DNA from: Rhodococcus tukisamuensis NBRC 100609
GTDB lineage: Bacteria > Actinomycetota > Actinomycetes > Mycobacteriales > Mycobacteriaceae
Assembly: GCF_001894985.1 (NCBI RefSeq)
Contig: NZ_BCXG01000008.1
Location: 1-64,000, forward strand
Length of the DNA: 64,000 nucleotides
Direction of reading: 5' to 3'
Part shown: positions 9,124-18,728 of the stretch, in pieces
Layout of the letters: each line of letters starts with the position of its first letter
Position numbering within the stretch: the first letter of the stretch is position 1
Position numbers and translations under genes: made by a program
Notes under the pieces: model-generated
Told to the model about the DNA's origin: nothing
The model's input: the letters and a program-made list of their open reading frames with translations, nothing else
The model's database searches: none

Positions 9124-11324
9124 CCGCGTTCCAGGCTGAGCCAGAGGGCGCTGTTCGCGGGCAACGCGACCGCCGCGGAGGCCGGGCGGCCGTGCCAGGG
9201 CTGGGTGGTCGCGGTCACGGCACCGAAGTTGCCCATCCCGGAGCCGTGGAACTCCGCGGCGTCGGTGTTGAGGACCTCCACCCACCGGCCGGGTTCGGGC
9301 AGGCCCACCCGGTACTCGGCGTGCGCGGAACCGGAGAAGTTGAACAGGCACGCGACGATCGACCCGTCGGTCCCGTACCGCAGGTAGCTGAGCACGTTGT
9401 TCTCGGTGTCGTTGGCGTCGATCCAGGAGTAGCCGCCGGGGGAGTTGTCCATCGTCCACAGCGCGGGGTGGCGCCGGTAGGCGGCGTTGAGGTCGCGCAC
9501 CAGCGCCAGCACGCCCCGCTGCAGCGCGGCGGTGGGTCCGCCCTCGAGCTGGCCCCAGTCCAGCCCGTGTTCCTCGGACCACTCGGTGCGCTGGCCGAAC
9601 TCCTGGCCCATGAACAGCAGCTGCTTGCCGGGATGCGACCACATGTAGGCGAGCAGCGCGCGCAGCCCGGCGGCCTTGGCGTGGTCGTCGCCCGGCATCC
9701 GCGTCCACAGCGTGCCCTTGCCGTGCACCACCTCGTCGTGGCTGACCGGGAGCAGGTAGTTCTCGCTCCACGCGTACATCAGCGAGAAGGTGATCTCGTG
9801 GTGGTGGAAGCTGCGGTGGATGGGATCGCGGCCCAGGTAGCCCAGGGTGTCGTGCATCCAGCCCATGTTCCACTTCATGGTGAAGCCGAGGCCGCCGACG
9901 GAGGTGGCCCGGGTGACACCCGGCCAGGCGGTCGACTCCTCGGCGATGGTGACGACGCCGCGGTGCAGCTTGTGCACGGTCGCGTTCATCTCCTGCAGGA
10001 ACGCGACCGCCTCCAGGTTCTCGCGGCCGCCGTGGATGTTCGGGGTCCAGCCGCCCGACGGCCTCGAGTAGTCCAGGTAGAGCATCGACGCGACGGCGTC
10101 GACCCGTAGCCCGTCCACGTGGAACTCGTCGATCCAGTACAGGGCGTTGGCAACCAGGAAGTTGCGGACCTCGCGTCGGCCGAAGTCGAAAACGTAGGTG
10201 CCCCAGTCCAACTGCTCGCCCCGGTGCGGGTCGGCGTGCTCGTAGAGCGGGCCGCCGTCGAAGCGGGCCAGGGCCCAGTCGTCCTTGGGGAAGTGGGCGG
10301 GCACCCAGTCCACGATGACGCCGATGCCGGCCCGGTGCATCCGGTCCACGAAGGCGCGGAAGTCGTCGGGGGAACCGAACCGGGAGGTCGGGGCGTAGTA
10401 GGAGGTCACCTGGTAGCCCCAGGACCCGCCGTACGGGTGCTCGGCAACGGGCAGCAGTTCGACATGGGTGAACCCGGTCGCCAGTACGTGCGCCGAAAGC
10501 TGTTCCGCCAGTTCGAGGTAGCTCAGTCCCGGCCGCCACGACCCGAGGTGCACCTCGTAGACGCTCATGGGCGACTGGTTCGGCTCCGTCTCGGCGCGGG
10601 CCCGCAGCCAGGCGGCGTCGGTCCAGGTGTGGGTGCTGGCGTCGACCACGGACGCGGTGGCGGGCGGCACCTCGGTGGCGAACGCCATCGGGTCGGCCTT
10701 GTCGCGCACCGAGCCGTCGGCGCCGTGCACCCGGAACTTGTACAACGCGCCGGGCTCGATGCCGGGCACGAACAGTTCCCAGACGCCGGTGGAGCCCAGC
10801 GCCCGCATCGGTGCTGTCTGCCCGCCCCAGAGGTCGAAGTCGCCGATCAGCGTGACGCCCCGCGCGGCGGGCGCCCACACCGCGAACGAGGTGCCGGTGA
10901 CCGGGCCGTCCGGGGTGTCGTAGCTGCGGGGGTGCGCGCCGAGCGCCTCCCAGAGCCGTTCGTGCCGGCCCTCGCCGAACAGGTGCAGGTCGAGATCCCC
11001 GAGCGTCGGCAGGAAGCGGTAGCCGTCGGCGGTGACGACGGTGTGCCCGCCCGGGTACTCGACGACCAGTCGGTAGTCGGCGGGTTCCGGTACCGGGACG
11101 ACGGCGCTGAACAGTCCGTCGGAGACGTGGTACAGCGGGTGGTCGACGCCGTCGATCCGGGCGGCGACGGACTCGGCGCCCGGGCGCAGCGCCCGGATCA
11201 CGGTGCCGCCGGCATGCGGGTGCGCGCCCAGCAGCGAGTGCGGGTCGTGGTGGGTGCCCGAGGCCAGTCGCGCCAGGTCGGCCAGCGGGGGCGCGGCGAC
11301 CTGCGCGGCGCCGCGGGCGGTCAC
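9120..11324 (-). CDS. glgB: 1,4-alpha-glucan branching enzyme GlgB
   Basis: Introduces alpha-1,6 branches into linear alpha-glucan. The 734-aa protein has an N-terminal CBM48-type beta domain, a second CBM48 ([19 protein letters not shown]) and a GH13 barrel with [32 protein letters not shown] (Asp nucleophile) and [14 protein letters not shown] (Glu acid/base), then a C-terminal beta domain. The GTG start overlaps the glgE stop (GTGA) and its own stop overlaps the next start. It works with GlgE, which polymerises maltose-1-phosphate into chains that GlgB branches. Confidence 0.97.
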   Translation of the reverse strand: MTARGAAQVAAPPLADLARLASGTHHDPHSLLGAHPHAGGTVIRALRPGAESVAARIDGVDHPLYHVSDGLFSAVVPVPEPADYRLVVEYPGGHTVVTADGYRFLPTLGDLDLHLFGEGRHERLWEALGAHPRSYDTPDGPVTGTSFAVWAPAARGVTLIGDFDLWGGQTAPMRALGSTGVWELFVPGIEPGALYKFRVHGADGSVRDKADPMAFATEVPPATASVVDASTHTWTDAAWLRARAETEPNQSPMSVYEVHLGSWRPGLSYLELAEQLSAHVLATGFTHVELLPVAEHPYGGSWGYQVTSYYAPTSRFGSPDDFRAFVDRMHRAGIGVIVDWVPAHFPKDDWALARFDGGPLYEHADPHRGEQLDWGTYVFDFGRREVRNFLVANALYWIDEFHVDGLRVDAVASMLYLDYSRPSGGWTPNIHGGRENLEAVAFLQEMNATVHKLHRGVVTIAEESTAWPGVTRATSVGGLGFTMKWNMGWMHDTLGYLGRDPIHRSFHHHEITFSLMYAWSENYLLPVSHDEVVHGKGTLWTRMPGDDHAKAAGLRALLAYMWSHPGKQLLFMGQEFGQRTEWSEEHGLDWGQLEGGPTAALQRGVLALVRDLNAAYRRHPALWTMDNSPGGYSWIDANDTENNVLSYLRYGTDGSIVACLFNFSGSAHAEYRVGLPEPGRWVEVLNTDAAEFHGSGMGNFGAVTATTQPWHGRPASAAVALPANSALWLSLERG

Positions 11325-13327
11325 GACGCGGGCGCGCGGTGTGCCAGGTGCATCCGCGCGGGGTAGGGGACGGCGGGCAGCGCCAGGACGTGCGCGACCG
11401 CGCGCCAGGGCTCGAGTCGGACGAAATTGGTCTGGGCCCACTGGTACTGCTCGCCGGTGACCTCGTCGAGCACGGTGATGTGGTCCTGCCAGTTGCGGCC
11501 GAGGGCGGGCATGTCCAGCCAGATGTGGCCCTGCTCGGCGCCGTACGGGTTGAGGTTGACGACGGTGAGCACCGCGTCGCCGGTCACCGGGTCGAACTTC
11601 GAGTAGGCGATCAGCGAGTCGTTGTCGATGTGGTGGAAGGTGAGGTTGCGCAGTTGCTGCAGTGCGGGGTGGGCCCGACGGATCCGGTTCAGCGTCGCGA
11701 TCCACGGCTCCAGCGACTCGCCGCGGGCCCGTGCCTCGTCGAAGTCGCGCGGCCGTAGCTGGTACTTCTCCGAGTCGAGGTACTCCTCGCTGCCGGGGTG
11801 CACCGGAAGGTGTTCGTAGAGTTCGTATCCCGAGTACACGCCCCAGGTCGGCGCGAGCGTGGCGGCCAACGCGGCGCGCAGCGCGAACATTCCGGGCCCG
11901 CCGCGCTGCAGGCTCTCGTGCAGGATGTCCGGGGTGTTGACGAACAGGTTCGGCCGCGCCTCGTCGGCCTTCGCCGCGAGCTCGAGCCCGAACTCGGTGA
12001 GCTCCTGCTTGCCGACCCGCCAGGTGAAGTACGTGTAGGACTGGGTGAACCCACGTTTGGCCAGGCCGTACATCCGGGCCGGCCGGGTGAAGGCCTCGGC
12101 CAGGAACAGCACGTCCGGGTCGGTCTCCTTGACCTCGGCGATCAGCCACTCCCAGAAGTTCGGCGGCTTGGTGTGCGGGTTGTCCACCCGGAAGATCCGG
12201 ACGCCGCGGTCGATCCAGAAGCGCACCACCCGCAGGACCTCGGCGTAGATCCCGTCCGGGTCGTCGTCGAAGTTGACCGGGTAGATGTCCTGGTACTTCT
12301 TCGGCGGGTTCTCGGCGAAGGCGATGGTGCCGTCCGGCAGCACCGTGAACCACTCGGGATGGGCTGCGGCCCAGGGGTGGTCGGGAGCGCACTGCAGCGC
12401 CAGGTCGAGTGCGACCTCCAGGTGCAGCTTGCGGGCGCGGGCGACGAAGGCGGCGAAGTCGTCGAGGGTGCCGAGCCGCGGGTGCACGGCGTCGTGGCCG
12501 CCCTCGCGGGCGCCGATCGCCCACGGCGACCCGACGTCGTCCGGACCGGGGGTCAGGGAGTTGTTGGGGCCCTTGCGGTTCACCCGGCCGATCGGGTGGA
12601 TCGGCGGCAGGTAGACGACGTCGAAACCCATCGCCGCGATCCGGGGCAGGTCGTTGGCGGCGGTGGCGAAGGTGCCGTGCCGCGGGGTGCCGTCGGGCTC
12701 CCGGCCGCCGGTCGAACGCGGGAAGAACTCGTACCAGGAGCCGAACAGCGCGCGCCGACGGTCCACCCAGACGGTCCCGGTGCGGCCCTTGGTGACCAGG
12801 TCCCGCAGGGGGTGCGTGCGCAACAGGGCGGTGAGGTCGGTGGCGAAGGCCGGCGCCACCCGGGCGGGCAGCTGCTGGTCGCTGCGCAGGGCGGCGGCGG
12901 CCGCGACGACTCGCGCGCGGTCGCCCTTCGGCACCGCCTTGGCCGCACGCTCGAACAGTCGGGCGCCGACCTCGAGGTCGTTGGCCAGCTCGGTGGGGCC
13001 CTGCCCGACAGACAACTTGGCCTCGACCGCGTGACGCCAGGTGGCGATCGGGTCGCCCCAGCCCTCCACCCGGAACGTCCAGGCGCCGGGCGTGGTGGGG
13101 ACGAACACCGCGGCGAAGGTGTCCGGGAGCGGGCCCGGCAGCATCGGGATCCGCAGGGTGCCGGCGGCGTCCGGCCCGTGGACCGCGAGGGTGGCCGCGA
13201 CCGCGTCGTGCCCCTCGCGCCAGACGGTCGCCGAGACCGGGAACGTCTCGCCGACGACGGCCTTCGCGGGGAAACGCCCGCCCTCGATGTCGGGGACGAC
13301 GTCGTCGATGCCTATCCGCCCGGTCAT
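11321..13327 (-). CDS. glgE: Maltosyltransferase GlgE
   Basis: Alpha-1,4-glucan:maltose-1-phosphate maltosyltransferase, 668 aa, GH13_3. It extends alpha-glucan using maltose-1-phosphate in the trehalose-to-glucan pathway. Recognisable segments are [37 protein letters not shown] with the Asp nucleophile, [14 protein letters not shown] with the Glu acid/base, and [16 protein letters not shown]. It is the first gene of the glgE-glgB-metallopeptidase unit and divergent from glgP across 98 bp, so glycogen-type synthesis and breakdown enzymes share a promoter region. Confidence 0.97.
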   Translation of the reverse strand: MTGRIGIDDVVPDIEGGRFPAKAVVGETFPVSATVWREGHDAVAATLAVHGPDAAGTLRIPMLPGPLPDTFAAVFVPTTPGAWTFRVEGWGDPIATWRHAVEAKLSVGQGPTELANDLEVGARLFERAAKAVPKGDRARVVAAAAALRSDQQLPARVAPAFATDLTALLRTHPLRDLVTKGRTGTVWVDRRRALFGSWYEFFPRSTGGREPDGTPRHGTFATAANDLPRIAAMGFDVVYLPPIHPIGRVNRKGPNNSLTPGPDDVGSPWAIGAREGGHDAVHPRLGTLDDFAAFVARARKLHLEVALDLALQCAPDHPWAAAHPEWFTVLPDGTIAFAENPPKKYQDIYPVNFDDDPDGIYAEVLRVVRFWIDRGVRIFRVDNPHTKPPNFWEWLIAEVKETDPDVLFLAEAFTRPARMYGLAKRGFTQSYTYFTWRVGKQELTEFGLELAAKADEARPNLFVNTPDILHESLQRGGPGMFALRAALAATLAPTWGVYSGYELYEHLPVHPGSEEYLDSEKYQLRPRDFDEARARGESLEPWIATLNRIRRAHPALQQLRNLTFHHIDNDSLIAYSKFDPVTGDAVLTVVNLNPYGAEQGHIWLDMPALGRNWQDHITVLDEVTGEQYQWAQTNFVRLEPWRAVAHVLALPAVPYPARMHLAHRAPAS

Positions 13328-13412
13328 GGAGCACTACCTTACGGGTACGGCCACGGTGCACGCTGGATCGAAGGCCGGGTCGTCACGACAGGACCGCGGG
13401 CCCGCCGGTGGG

Positions 13413-13418
13413 TAGTCT
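13413..13418 (+). promoter_or_regulatory. glgP -10 box (leaderless)
   Basis: TAGTCT ends seven bases before the GTG at 13426, so transcription probably starts at the start codon. Confidence 0.45.
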
Positions 13419-13425
13419 TCGCAGG

Positions 13426-16014
13426 GTGAAAGCCTTGCGTCGGTTCACCGTCCGTGCCCACCTCCCCGCCCGGCTCGCCGCGCTCGGGCCGTTGTCGACC
13501 AACCTGCGGTGGTCCTGGCACCCGGAGACCCAGGACCTGTTCGCGCGGATCGACCCGGGGCTGTGGCAGCGGGTGGCGGGCGACCCGGTGCGGATGCTCG
13601 GCGAGGTGTCGCCGGCCCGGCTCGACGCGCTGGCGATCGACCCGGACTACGTGGCCGAGCTGGACCTCCGCGCCGAGGACCTCGACGAGTACCTCGACCG
13701 TCCGCGGTGGTACCAGAACCAGCAGTCGAAGGGCGTCGACCTGCCCGGCGGGATCGCCTACTTCTCAATGGAGTTCGGCGTCAGTGAGGTGCTGCCGAAC
13801 TACTCCGGCGGCCTCGGCATCCTGGCCGGCGACCACCTCAAGGCGGCGTCGGACCTCGGGGTGCCGCTGATCGGCGTGGGCCTGCTCTACCGGTCCGGGT
13901 ACTTCCGGCAGTCGCTGACCGCGGACGGCTGGCAGGCCGAGCACTACCCTTCGCTGGACCCGCAGGGACTGCCGCTGCGGCTGCTCGCGGAGCCGGTGTC
14001 CGGGGCGCCGGTGCTGCTGCACGTGGCGATGCCGGGCAACCGGGTGCTGCGGGCCCGGGTGTGGATCGCGCAGGTCGGCCGGGTGCCCCTGCTGCTGCTG
14101 GACTCCGACATCGCGGAGAACGACCCGGAGTTGCGCGGGGTCACCGACCGACTCTACGGCGGCGACCAGGACCACCGGATCAAGCAGGAGATCCTGGCCG
14201 GCATCGGCGGGGTGCGCGCGGTGCGGGCGTACACCCGCTCGATGGGGCTGGCCGACCCGGAGGTCTTCCACATGAACGAGGGCCACGCCGGCTTCCTCGG
14301 GGTGGAGCGGATCCGCGAGCTGATCACCGGGGCCGGGCTGGACTTCGACGCCGCCCTCGCCGCGGTGCGTGCGGCCACCGTGTTCACCACCCACACACCG
14401 GTCCCGGCGGGCATCGACCGCTTCCCGACGGACCTGGTGCGCACCTACTTCGCCGGGGCCAACGGGGAGAACGAGTCGGCCATGCTGCCGGGTCTGACGG
14501 TGGACCGGATCGTCGAACTGGGCCGTGAGGGCGACCCGTCGGTGTTCAACATGGCGCACATGGGCCTGCGGCTCGGTCAGCGCGCCAACGGGGTGTCCCG
14601 GCTGCACGGCACCGTCAGCCGGGAGATGTTCAGCGGGCTGTGGCCGGGCTTCGACGCCACCGAGGTGCCGATCGGCTCGGTCACCAACGGGGTGCACGCC
14701 CCCACCTGGGCGGCCCGCGAGTGGATGGACCTGGCCCGGCGGGTGGTCGGCCCCGAGCAGGTCGAGGAGGCCCGCGGCTGGGAGCGGCTGCACGAGATCG
14801 CGCCGGGCGAGCTGTGGGCAACCCGGAACACGCTGCGCGGGCAGCTGGTGGCCGAGGTGCGCAGGCGGGTGCGGGCGTCGTGGCTCGAACGGGGCGCCAC
14901 CGATGCCGAACTGTCCTGGACGGCAGGGGTTTTCGATCCCGATGTGCTGACGGTCGGGTTCGCGCGCCGGGTGCCGACCTACAAGCGGCTGACGCTGATG
15001 CTGCGGGACCCGGAGCGGTTGCGCGCGATGTTGCTGGACCCGCAGCGGCCGGTGCAGCTGGTGGTGGCCGGCAAGTCCCATCCCGCCGACGACGGCGGCA
15101 AGGCGCTGATCCAGCAGGTGGTGCGGTTCGCCGACGAGCACGACGTCCGGCACCGGATCGTCTTCCTGCCCGACTACGACATGTCGATGGCCCGCTACCT
15201 GTACTGGGGCTGCGACGTATGGCTGAACAACCCGCTGCGGCCGCTCGAGGCCTGCGGCACCTCGGGGATGAAGTCGGCGCTCAACGGCGGGCTGAACCTG
15301 TCCATCCGGGACGGCTGGTGGGACGAGATGTACGACGGCGGGAACGGCTGGGCCATCCCGACCGCGGACGGCGTCACCGACGAGGTGCGCCGCGACGACC
15401 TCGAGGCCAACGCGATGTACGAGTTGCTCGAGCAGACGGTGCTGCCGAAGTTCTACGACCGCGGTGCCGACGGACTGCCGGCGCGGTGGGTGGAGATGGT
15501 CCGGCACACGCTCGAGGACCTGGGGCCGAAGGTGCTGGCGTCGCGGATGGTGCGCGACTACGTGGTGGGCCTGTACGCCCCGGCGGCGCGGGCCGCACGT
15601 ACCGCGGTGGCCGACGGCTACGCGGGGGCACGGCAGGTCGCGGCGTACCGCGGTCGGGTCGAGGCGGCCTGGCCGCGCGTGCAGGTGGTGCAGGTGGACA
15701 GCTCCGGGCTGCCGGACACCCCGGTGATCGGCGCCGACCTGACCCTGCGGGCGCACCTGCGGCTCGGTGGCCTCGAACCGTCCGAGGTCGCGGTGCAGGC
15801 AGTCCTGGGCCACGTCGGCGCGGACGAGGAGCTCTCCGAGACGGTGGTGGTGCCGATGACGCACGCCGGCTCGGAGGACCTGGGGGAGCTCTTCGTCGCC
15901 GAGACACGGATGCCGCTCTCCGGCGCGGTCGGGTACACGGTCCGGGTGCTGCCGCACCACGAACTGCTCGCCGGGGACGCCGAGCTGGCGTTGGTGGCGT
16001 TGCCGGCGGGCTAA
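13426..16014 (+). CDS. glgP: Alpha-glucan phosphorylase
   Basis: Phosphorolyses alpha-1,4-glucan to glucose-1-phosphate using pyridoxal phosphate. The 862-aa protein starts KALRRFTVRAHLP like mycobacterial GlgP. It contains EFGVSEVLPNYSGGLGILAGDH, VFHMNEGHAGFL, RVPTYKRLTL and EACGTSGMKSALNGGLNLS, where the Lys binds PLP. Upstream in-frame codons exist, but the TAGTCT box supports GTG 13426. It is divergent from glgE, and its TAA overlaps the TAG of the convergent dinG. Confidence 0.96.
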   Translation: MKALRRFTVRAHLPARLAALGPLSTNLRWSWHPETQDLFARIDPGLWQRVAGDPVRMLGEVSPARLDALAIDPDYVAELDLRAEDLDEYLDRPRWYQNQQSKGVDLPGGIAYFSMEFGVSEVLPNYSGGLGILAGDHLKAASDLGVPLIGVGLLYRSGYFRQSLTADGWQAEHYPSLDPQGLPLRLLAEPVSGAPVLLHVAMPGNRVLRARVWIAQVGRVPLLLLDSDIAENDPELRGVTDRLYGGDQDHRIKQEILAGIGGVRAVRAYTRSMGLADPEVFHMNEGHAGFLGVERIRELITGAGLDFDAALAAVRAATVFTTHTPVPAGIDRFPTDLVRTYFAGANGENESAMLPGLTVDRIVELGREGDPSVFNMAHMGLRLGQRANGVSRLHGTVSREMFSGLWPGFDATEVPIGSVTNGVHAPTWAAREWMDLARRVVGPEQVEEARGWERLHEIAPGELWATRNTLRGQLVAEVRRRVRASWLERGATDAELSWTAGVFDPDVLTVGFARRVPTYKRLTLMLRDPERLRAMLLDPQRPVQLVVAGKSHPADDGGKALIQQVVRFADEHDVRHRIVFLPDYDMSMARYLYWGCDVWLNNPLRPLEACGTSGMKSALNGGLNLSIRDGWWDEMYDGGNGWAIPTADGVTDEVRRDDLEANAMYELLEQTVLPKFYDRGADGLPARWVEMVRHTLEDLGPKVLASRMVRDYVVGLYAPAARAARTAVADGYAGARQVAAYRGRVEAAWPRVQVVQVDSSGLPDTPVIGADLTLRAHLRLGGLEPSEVAVQAVLGHVGADEELSETVVVPMTHAGSEDLGELFVAETRMPLSGAVGYTVRVLPHHELLAGDAELALVALPAG

Positions 16015-18041
16015 CGCTCGGCGAGCCGGGTCAGGGCCTTGCGGACCACCTCGGGGTCGGACGTCTCCCAGAACGGCGGCAGCGACGCCCGCAGGTAGCC
16101 GCCGTAGCGGGCGGTCGCCAGCCGGGAGTCGAGGATCGCGACCACGCCGCGGTCGTCGACGCTGCGCAGCAGCCGGCCCACGCCCTGGGCCAGCAGCAGC
16201 GCGGCATGGTTGGCGGCCACCGACAGGAAGCCGTTGCCGCCGCGGGACTCGACGGCGCGCTGGCGGGCCACCAGCAGCGGGTCGTCCGGGCGCGGGAACG
16301 GGATCCGGTCCAGGATCACCAGGCTCAGCGAGGGGCCGGGCACGTCCACGCCCTGCCACAGCGACAGGGTGCCGAACAGCGAGGTGGCCTCGTCCGCGGC
16401 GAACTTGCGCACCAGCTGGCCCGTGGCGTCCTCGCCCTGGCACAGCACCGGGGTGTCGAGCCGCTCGCGCATCACCTCCGCGGCGGCCTTCGCCGCCCGC
16501 ATCGACGAGAACAACCCGAGGGTGCGGCCGCCCGCGGCGGTGATCAGCTCGGCGATCTCGTCGAGGTAGCCCTGTGCCAGTCCGTCACGGCCGGGTGCGG
16601 GCAGATGCTTTGCGACGTACAGGATTCCGGCCTTCGCGTGGTCGAAGGGGGAGCCGACGTCGAGGGAGTTCCACTTGATGTCCCCGGCGTCCGCCGGCGC
16701 CTCGGTGCCGGTGGCCATCGCCGCGTCGGGGCTCACCGCGGACTCCGCGGGCAGGCCCCAGTTCACCGCCAGCCCGTCGAAGGAGCCGCCCACCGTCAGC
16801 GTCGCGGAGGTCAGGACCACCGTCGACTCGGCGAACAGCCGCGAACGCAGCAGCCCGCCGACGGACAGCGGCGCCATCCGCACCAGCTTGCCGCGGCGCT
16901 CCTCGTCGGCCAGCCACACCACGTCGCGGTGCTTGGCGGGGTCCGGCTCGTCGAAGGCGGTGAGCACCCGGACCGCGTTGTCGTGCACCTCGTCGACCGC
17001 GGCCAGGGCGGCGACCCGGGCCGCCGCGGCCTCCGGGTCGGCGGCGTTCATCCCCGGCCGGACCGGGCCGATCGCGGTACGGACCGCCCATGCGGAGTCG
17101 CGGACCGCGGCCAGCGCGGGGCCGGCGCCGTCGGGCAGCCGCTCCCAGCGACCGGCGTAGCAGTCCTCGAGCACCGCCGCCCAGCCCTCCGAGGCCGCCT
17201 CCATCCGGTCGGCGTCCTGTTCCTCGACCAGCTTGACGCAGCGTCGTGCGGCGGCGGTGATCGTGGACGGCGCCAGCTCGGCGGTGGCCACGCCGGTGAC
17301 CCGGTCCACCAGTTCGTGCGCCTCGTCGATGACCACCACGTCGTGCTCGGGCAGCACGGCGATGCCGGTGATCGCGTCGATCGCGAGCAGCGCGTGGTTG
17401 GTCACCACCACGTCCACCTGCGACGCCTCGGCCCGGGCGCGTTCGGCGAAGCAGTCCTCGCCGACCGGGCAGCGGGACTTGCCGAGGCACTCACGGGCGG
17501 TGACGCTGACCTGACGCCAGGCCTGGTCGCCGACGCCGGGCACCAGCTCGTCGCGGTCGCCGGTGTCGGTCTCGGAGGACCACTCGGTCAGCCGCTTGAC
17601 CTCGCGGCCGAGCCGGGAGATGGCGAACGCGTCGAACAGCTCGGCGTTCTCCGGTTCCTCGGCGGCCCCCGTGTGGATCTTGTTCATGCAGAGGTAGTTG
17701 CCGCGGCCCTTGAGGATGGCGAACTGCGGGCGCCGCCCCAGCGTCTTGCTCAGCGCGTCGGCCAGCCGCGGCAGGTCGCGGTCCACGAGCTGACGCTGCA
17801 GCGCGATGGTCGCGGTGGAGATCACCACGGTGCGGCCCGACTCGACCGCATGCCGCACGCTCGGCACCAGGTAGGCCAGCGACTTGCCGGTGCCGGTGCC
17901 GGCCTGCACGGCCAGGTGCTCGCCGGTGTCGATGGCATGCGCCACCGCCGACGCCATGGTCAGCTGGTTTCGCCGCTCGGCGCCGCCGAGTGCGTGCACC
18001 GCCTCGGACAGCAGTTCGGGGACGGTGGGGAGTTCAGGCAC
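16011..18041 (-). CDS. dinG: DinG-family ATP-dependent DNA helicase
   Basis: Superfamily 2, XPD-like 5'-3' helicase of 676 aa. Motif I is QAGTGTGKSLAYLVPS and motif II is VVVIDEAHELVD. Between them lie cysteines (YLCMNK, ECLGKSRCPVGEDC) arranged as the 4Fe-4S cluster of this family. C-terminal motifs include LGLFSSMRAAKAAAEVM and GVGRLLRS. It resolves R-loops, G-quadruplexes or replication forks, inferred from the family. The GTG at 18041 has TAGCCT six bases upstream, suggesting a leaderless transcript. Confidence 0.93.
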   Translation of the reverse strand: MPELPTVPELLSEAVHALGGAERRNQLTMASAVAHAIDTGEHLAVQAGTGTGKSLAYLVPSVRHAVESGRTVVISTATIALQRQLVDRDLPRLADALSKTLGRRPQFAILKGRGNYLCMNKIHTGAAEEPENAELFDAFAISRLGREVKRLTEWSSETDTGDRDELVPGVGDQAWRQVSVTARECLGKSRCPVGEDCFAERARAEASQVDVVVTNHALLAIDAITGIAVLPEHDVVVIDEAHELVDRVTGVATAELAPSTITAAARRCVKLVEEQDADRMEAASEGWAAVLEDCYAGRWERLPDGAGPALAAVRDSAWAVRTAIGPVRPGMNAADPEAAAARVAALAAVDEVHDNAVRVLTAFDEPDPAKHRDVVWLADEERRGKLVRMAPLSVGGLLRSRLFAESTVVLTSATLTVGGSFDGLAVNWGLPAESAVSPDAAMATGTEAPADAGDIKWNSLDVGSPFDHAKAGILYVAKHLPAPGRDGLAQGYLDEIAELITAAGGRTLGLFSSMRAAKAAAEVMRERLDTPVLCQGEDATGQLVRKFAADEATSLFGTLSLWQGVDVPGPSLSLVILDRIPFPRPDDPLLVARQRAVESRGGNGFLSVAANHAALLLAQGVGRLLRSVDDRGVVAILDSRLATARYGGYLRASLPPFWETSDPEVVRKALTRLAER

Positions 18042-18102
18042 CGGCCAAGGCTACCGGCAGCCACCGTCAGGTCCCGACAGCGTCGCGCGGCCGGTCGCGC
18101 GG

Positions 18103-18696
18103 TCACGCCGCCGACGGCACCTCGCCGATCAGCTGGATCCCGGCGCCACGCAGGCGGTCCAGGGCGGTGGTGAGGGTGTCGGGGGAGACCGCCGCCGTGT
18201 ACTGCAGCAACACCGTGGTGTCGAAGCCCTCACGGCGCGCGTCCAGTGCGGTGGCCAGCACGCAGTGGTCGGTGGCGATGCCGACCACGTCCACCGCGTC
18301 GACGCCGCGTCCGCGCAGCCACCCGGCCAGCGTCTCGCCCGAGTCGTCGATGCCCTCGAAACCGGAGTACGCGGCGCTGTACGCGCCCTTGGCGAACACC
18401 GCCTGCACCGGCGCGACGTCCAGGTCCGGGTGGAACTCGGCGCCGGGGGTGCCCGCGCGGCAGTGCGGCGGCCAGGTGTCCACGTAGTCGGGTGTGTCGG
18501 AGAAGTGGTCGCCCGGGTCCACGTGGCGGTCCGCGGTCGCGACCACCGCGGCGTAGCGGTGGGCCTGGTCCGTCAGGTAGCCGCTGACGGCTCGGGCGAT
18601 CGCGGCGCCGCCCGTGACGGCGAGCGAGCCGCCCTCGCAGAAGTCGTTCTGCACGTCGACGACGACCAGCGCCCGCCGACCCGATCCGGTGCCCAT
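18103..18696 (-). CDS. pncA: Nicotinamidase/pyrazinamidase
   Basis: Hydrolyses nicotinamide to nicotinate in NAD salvage. The 197-aa protein has the triad in VVVDVQNDFCEGG (Asp), VFAKGAYSAAYSGF (Lys) and GIATDHCVLATALDA (Cys), and the metal site in TADRHVDPGDHF. ATG 18696 follows the purine-rich site AGGAGTGAGGAA. It lies 32 bp downstream of pncB on the same strand, and the two enzymes act consecutively (nicotinamide to nicotinate to NaMN). Confidence 0.95.
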   Translation of the reverse strand: MGTGSGRRALVVVDVQNDFCEGGSLAVTGGAAIARAVSGYLTDQAHRYAAVVATADRHVDPGDHFSDTPDYVDTWPPHCRAGTPGAEFHPDLDVAPVQAVFAKGAYSAAYSGFEGIDDSGETLAGWLRGRGVDAVDVVGIATDHCVLATALDARREGFDTTVLLQYTAAVSPDTLTTALDRLRGAGIQLIGEVPSAA

Positions 18697-18728
18697 TTCC
18701 TCACTCCTACGTTGTCTGCGAACCCGAA

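Noticed and set aside
7690-10878. Continuous minus-strand frame that would fuse sequence from glgB to the metallopeptidase
   Set aside because: Sequence upstream of 9123 in this frame is out of phase with glgB and meaningless. The lipoprotein signal begins exactly at the GTG overlapping the glgB stop.
13765-16443. About 890-codon minus-strand frame opposite glgP
   Set aside because: Low-complexity composition and full overlap with the conserved glgP and with dinG.
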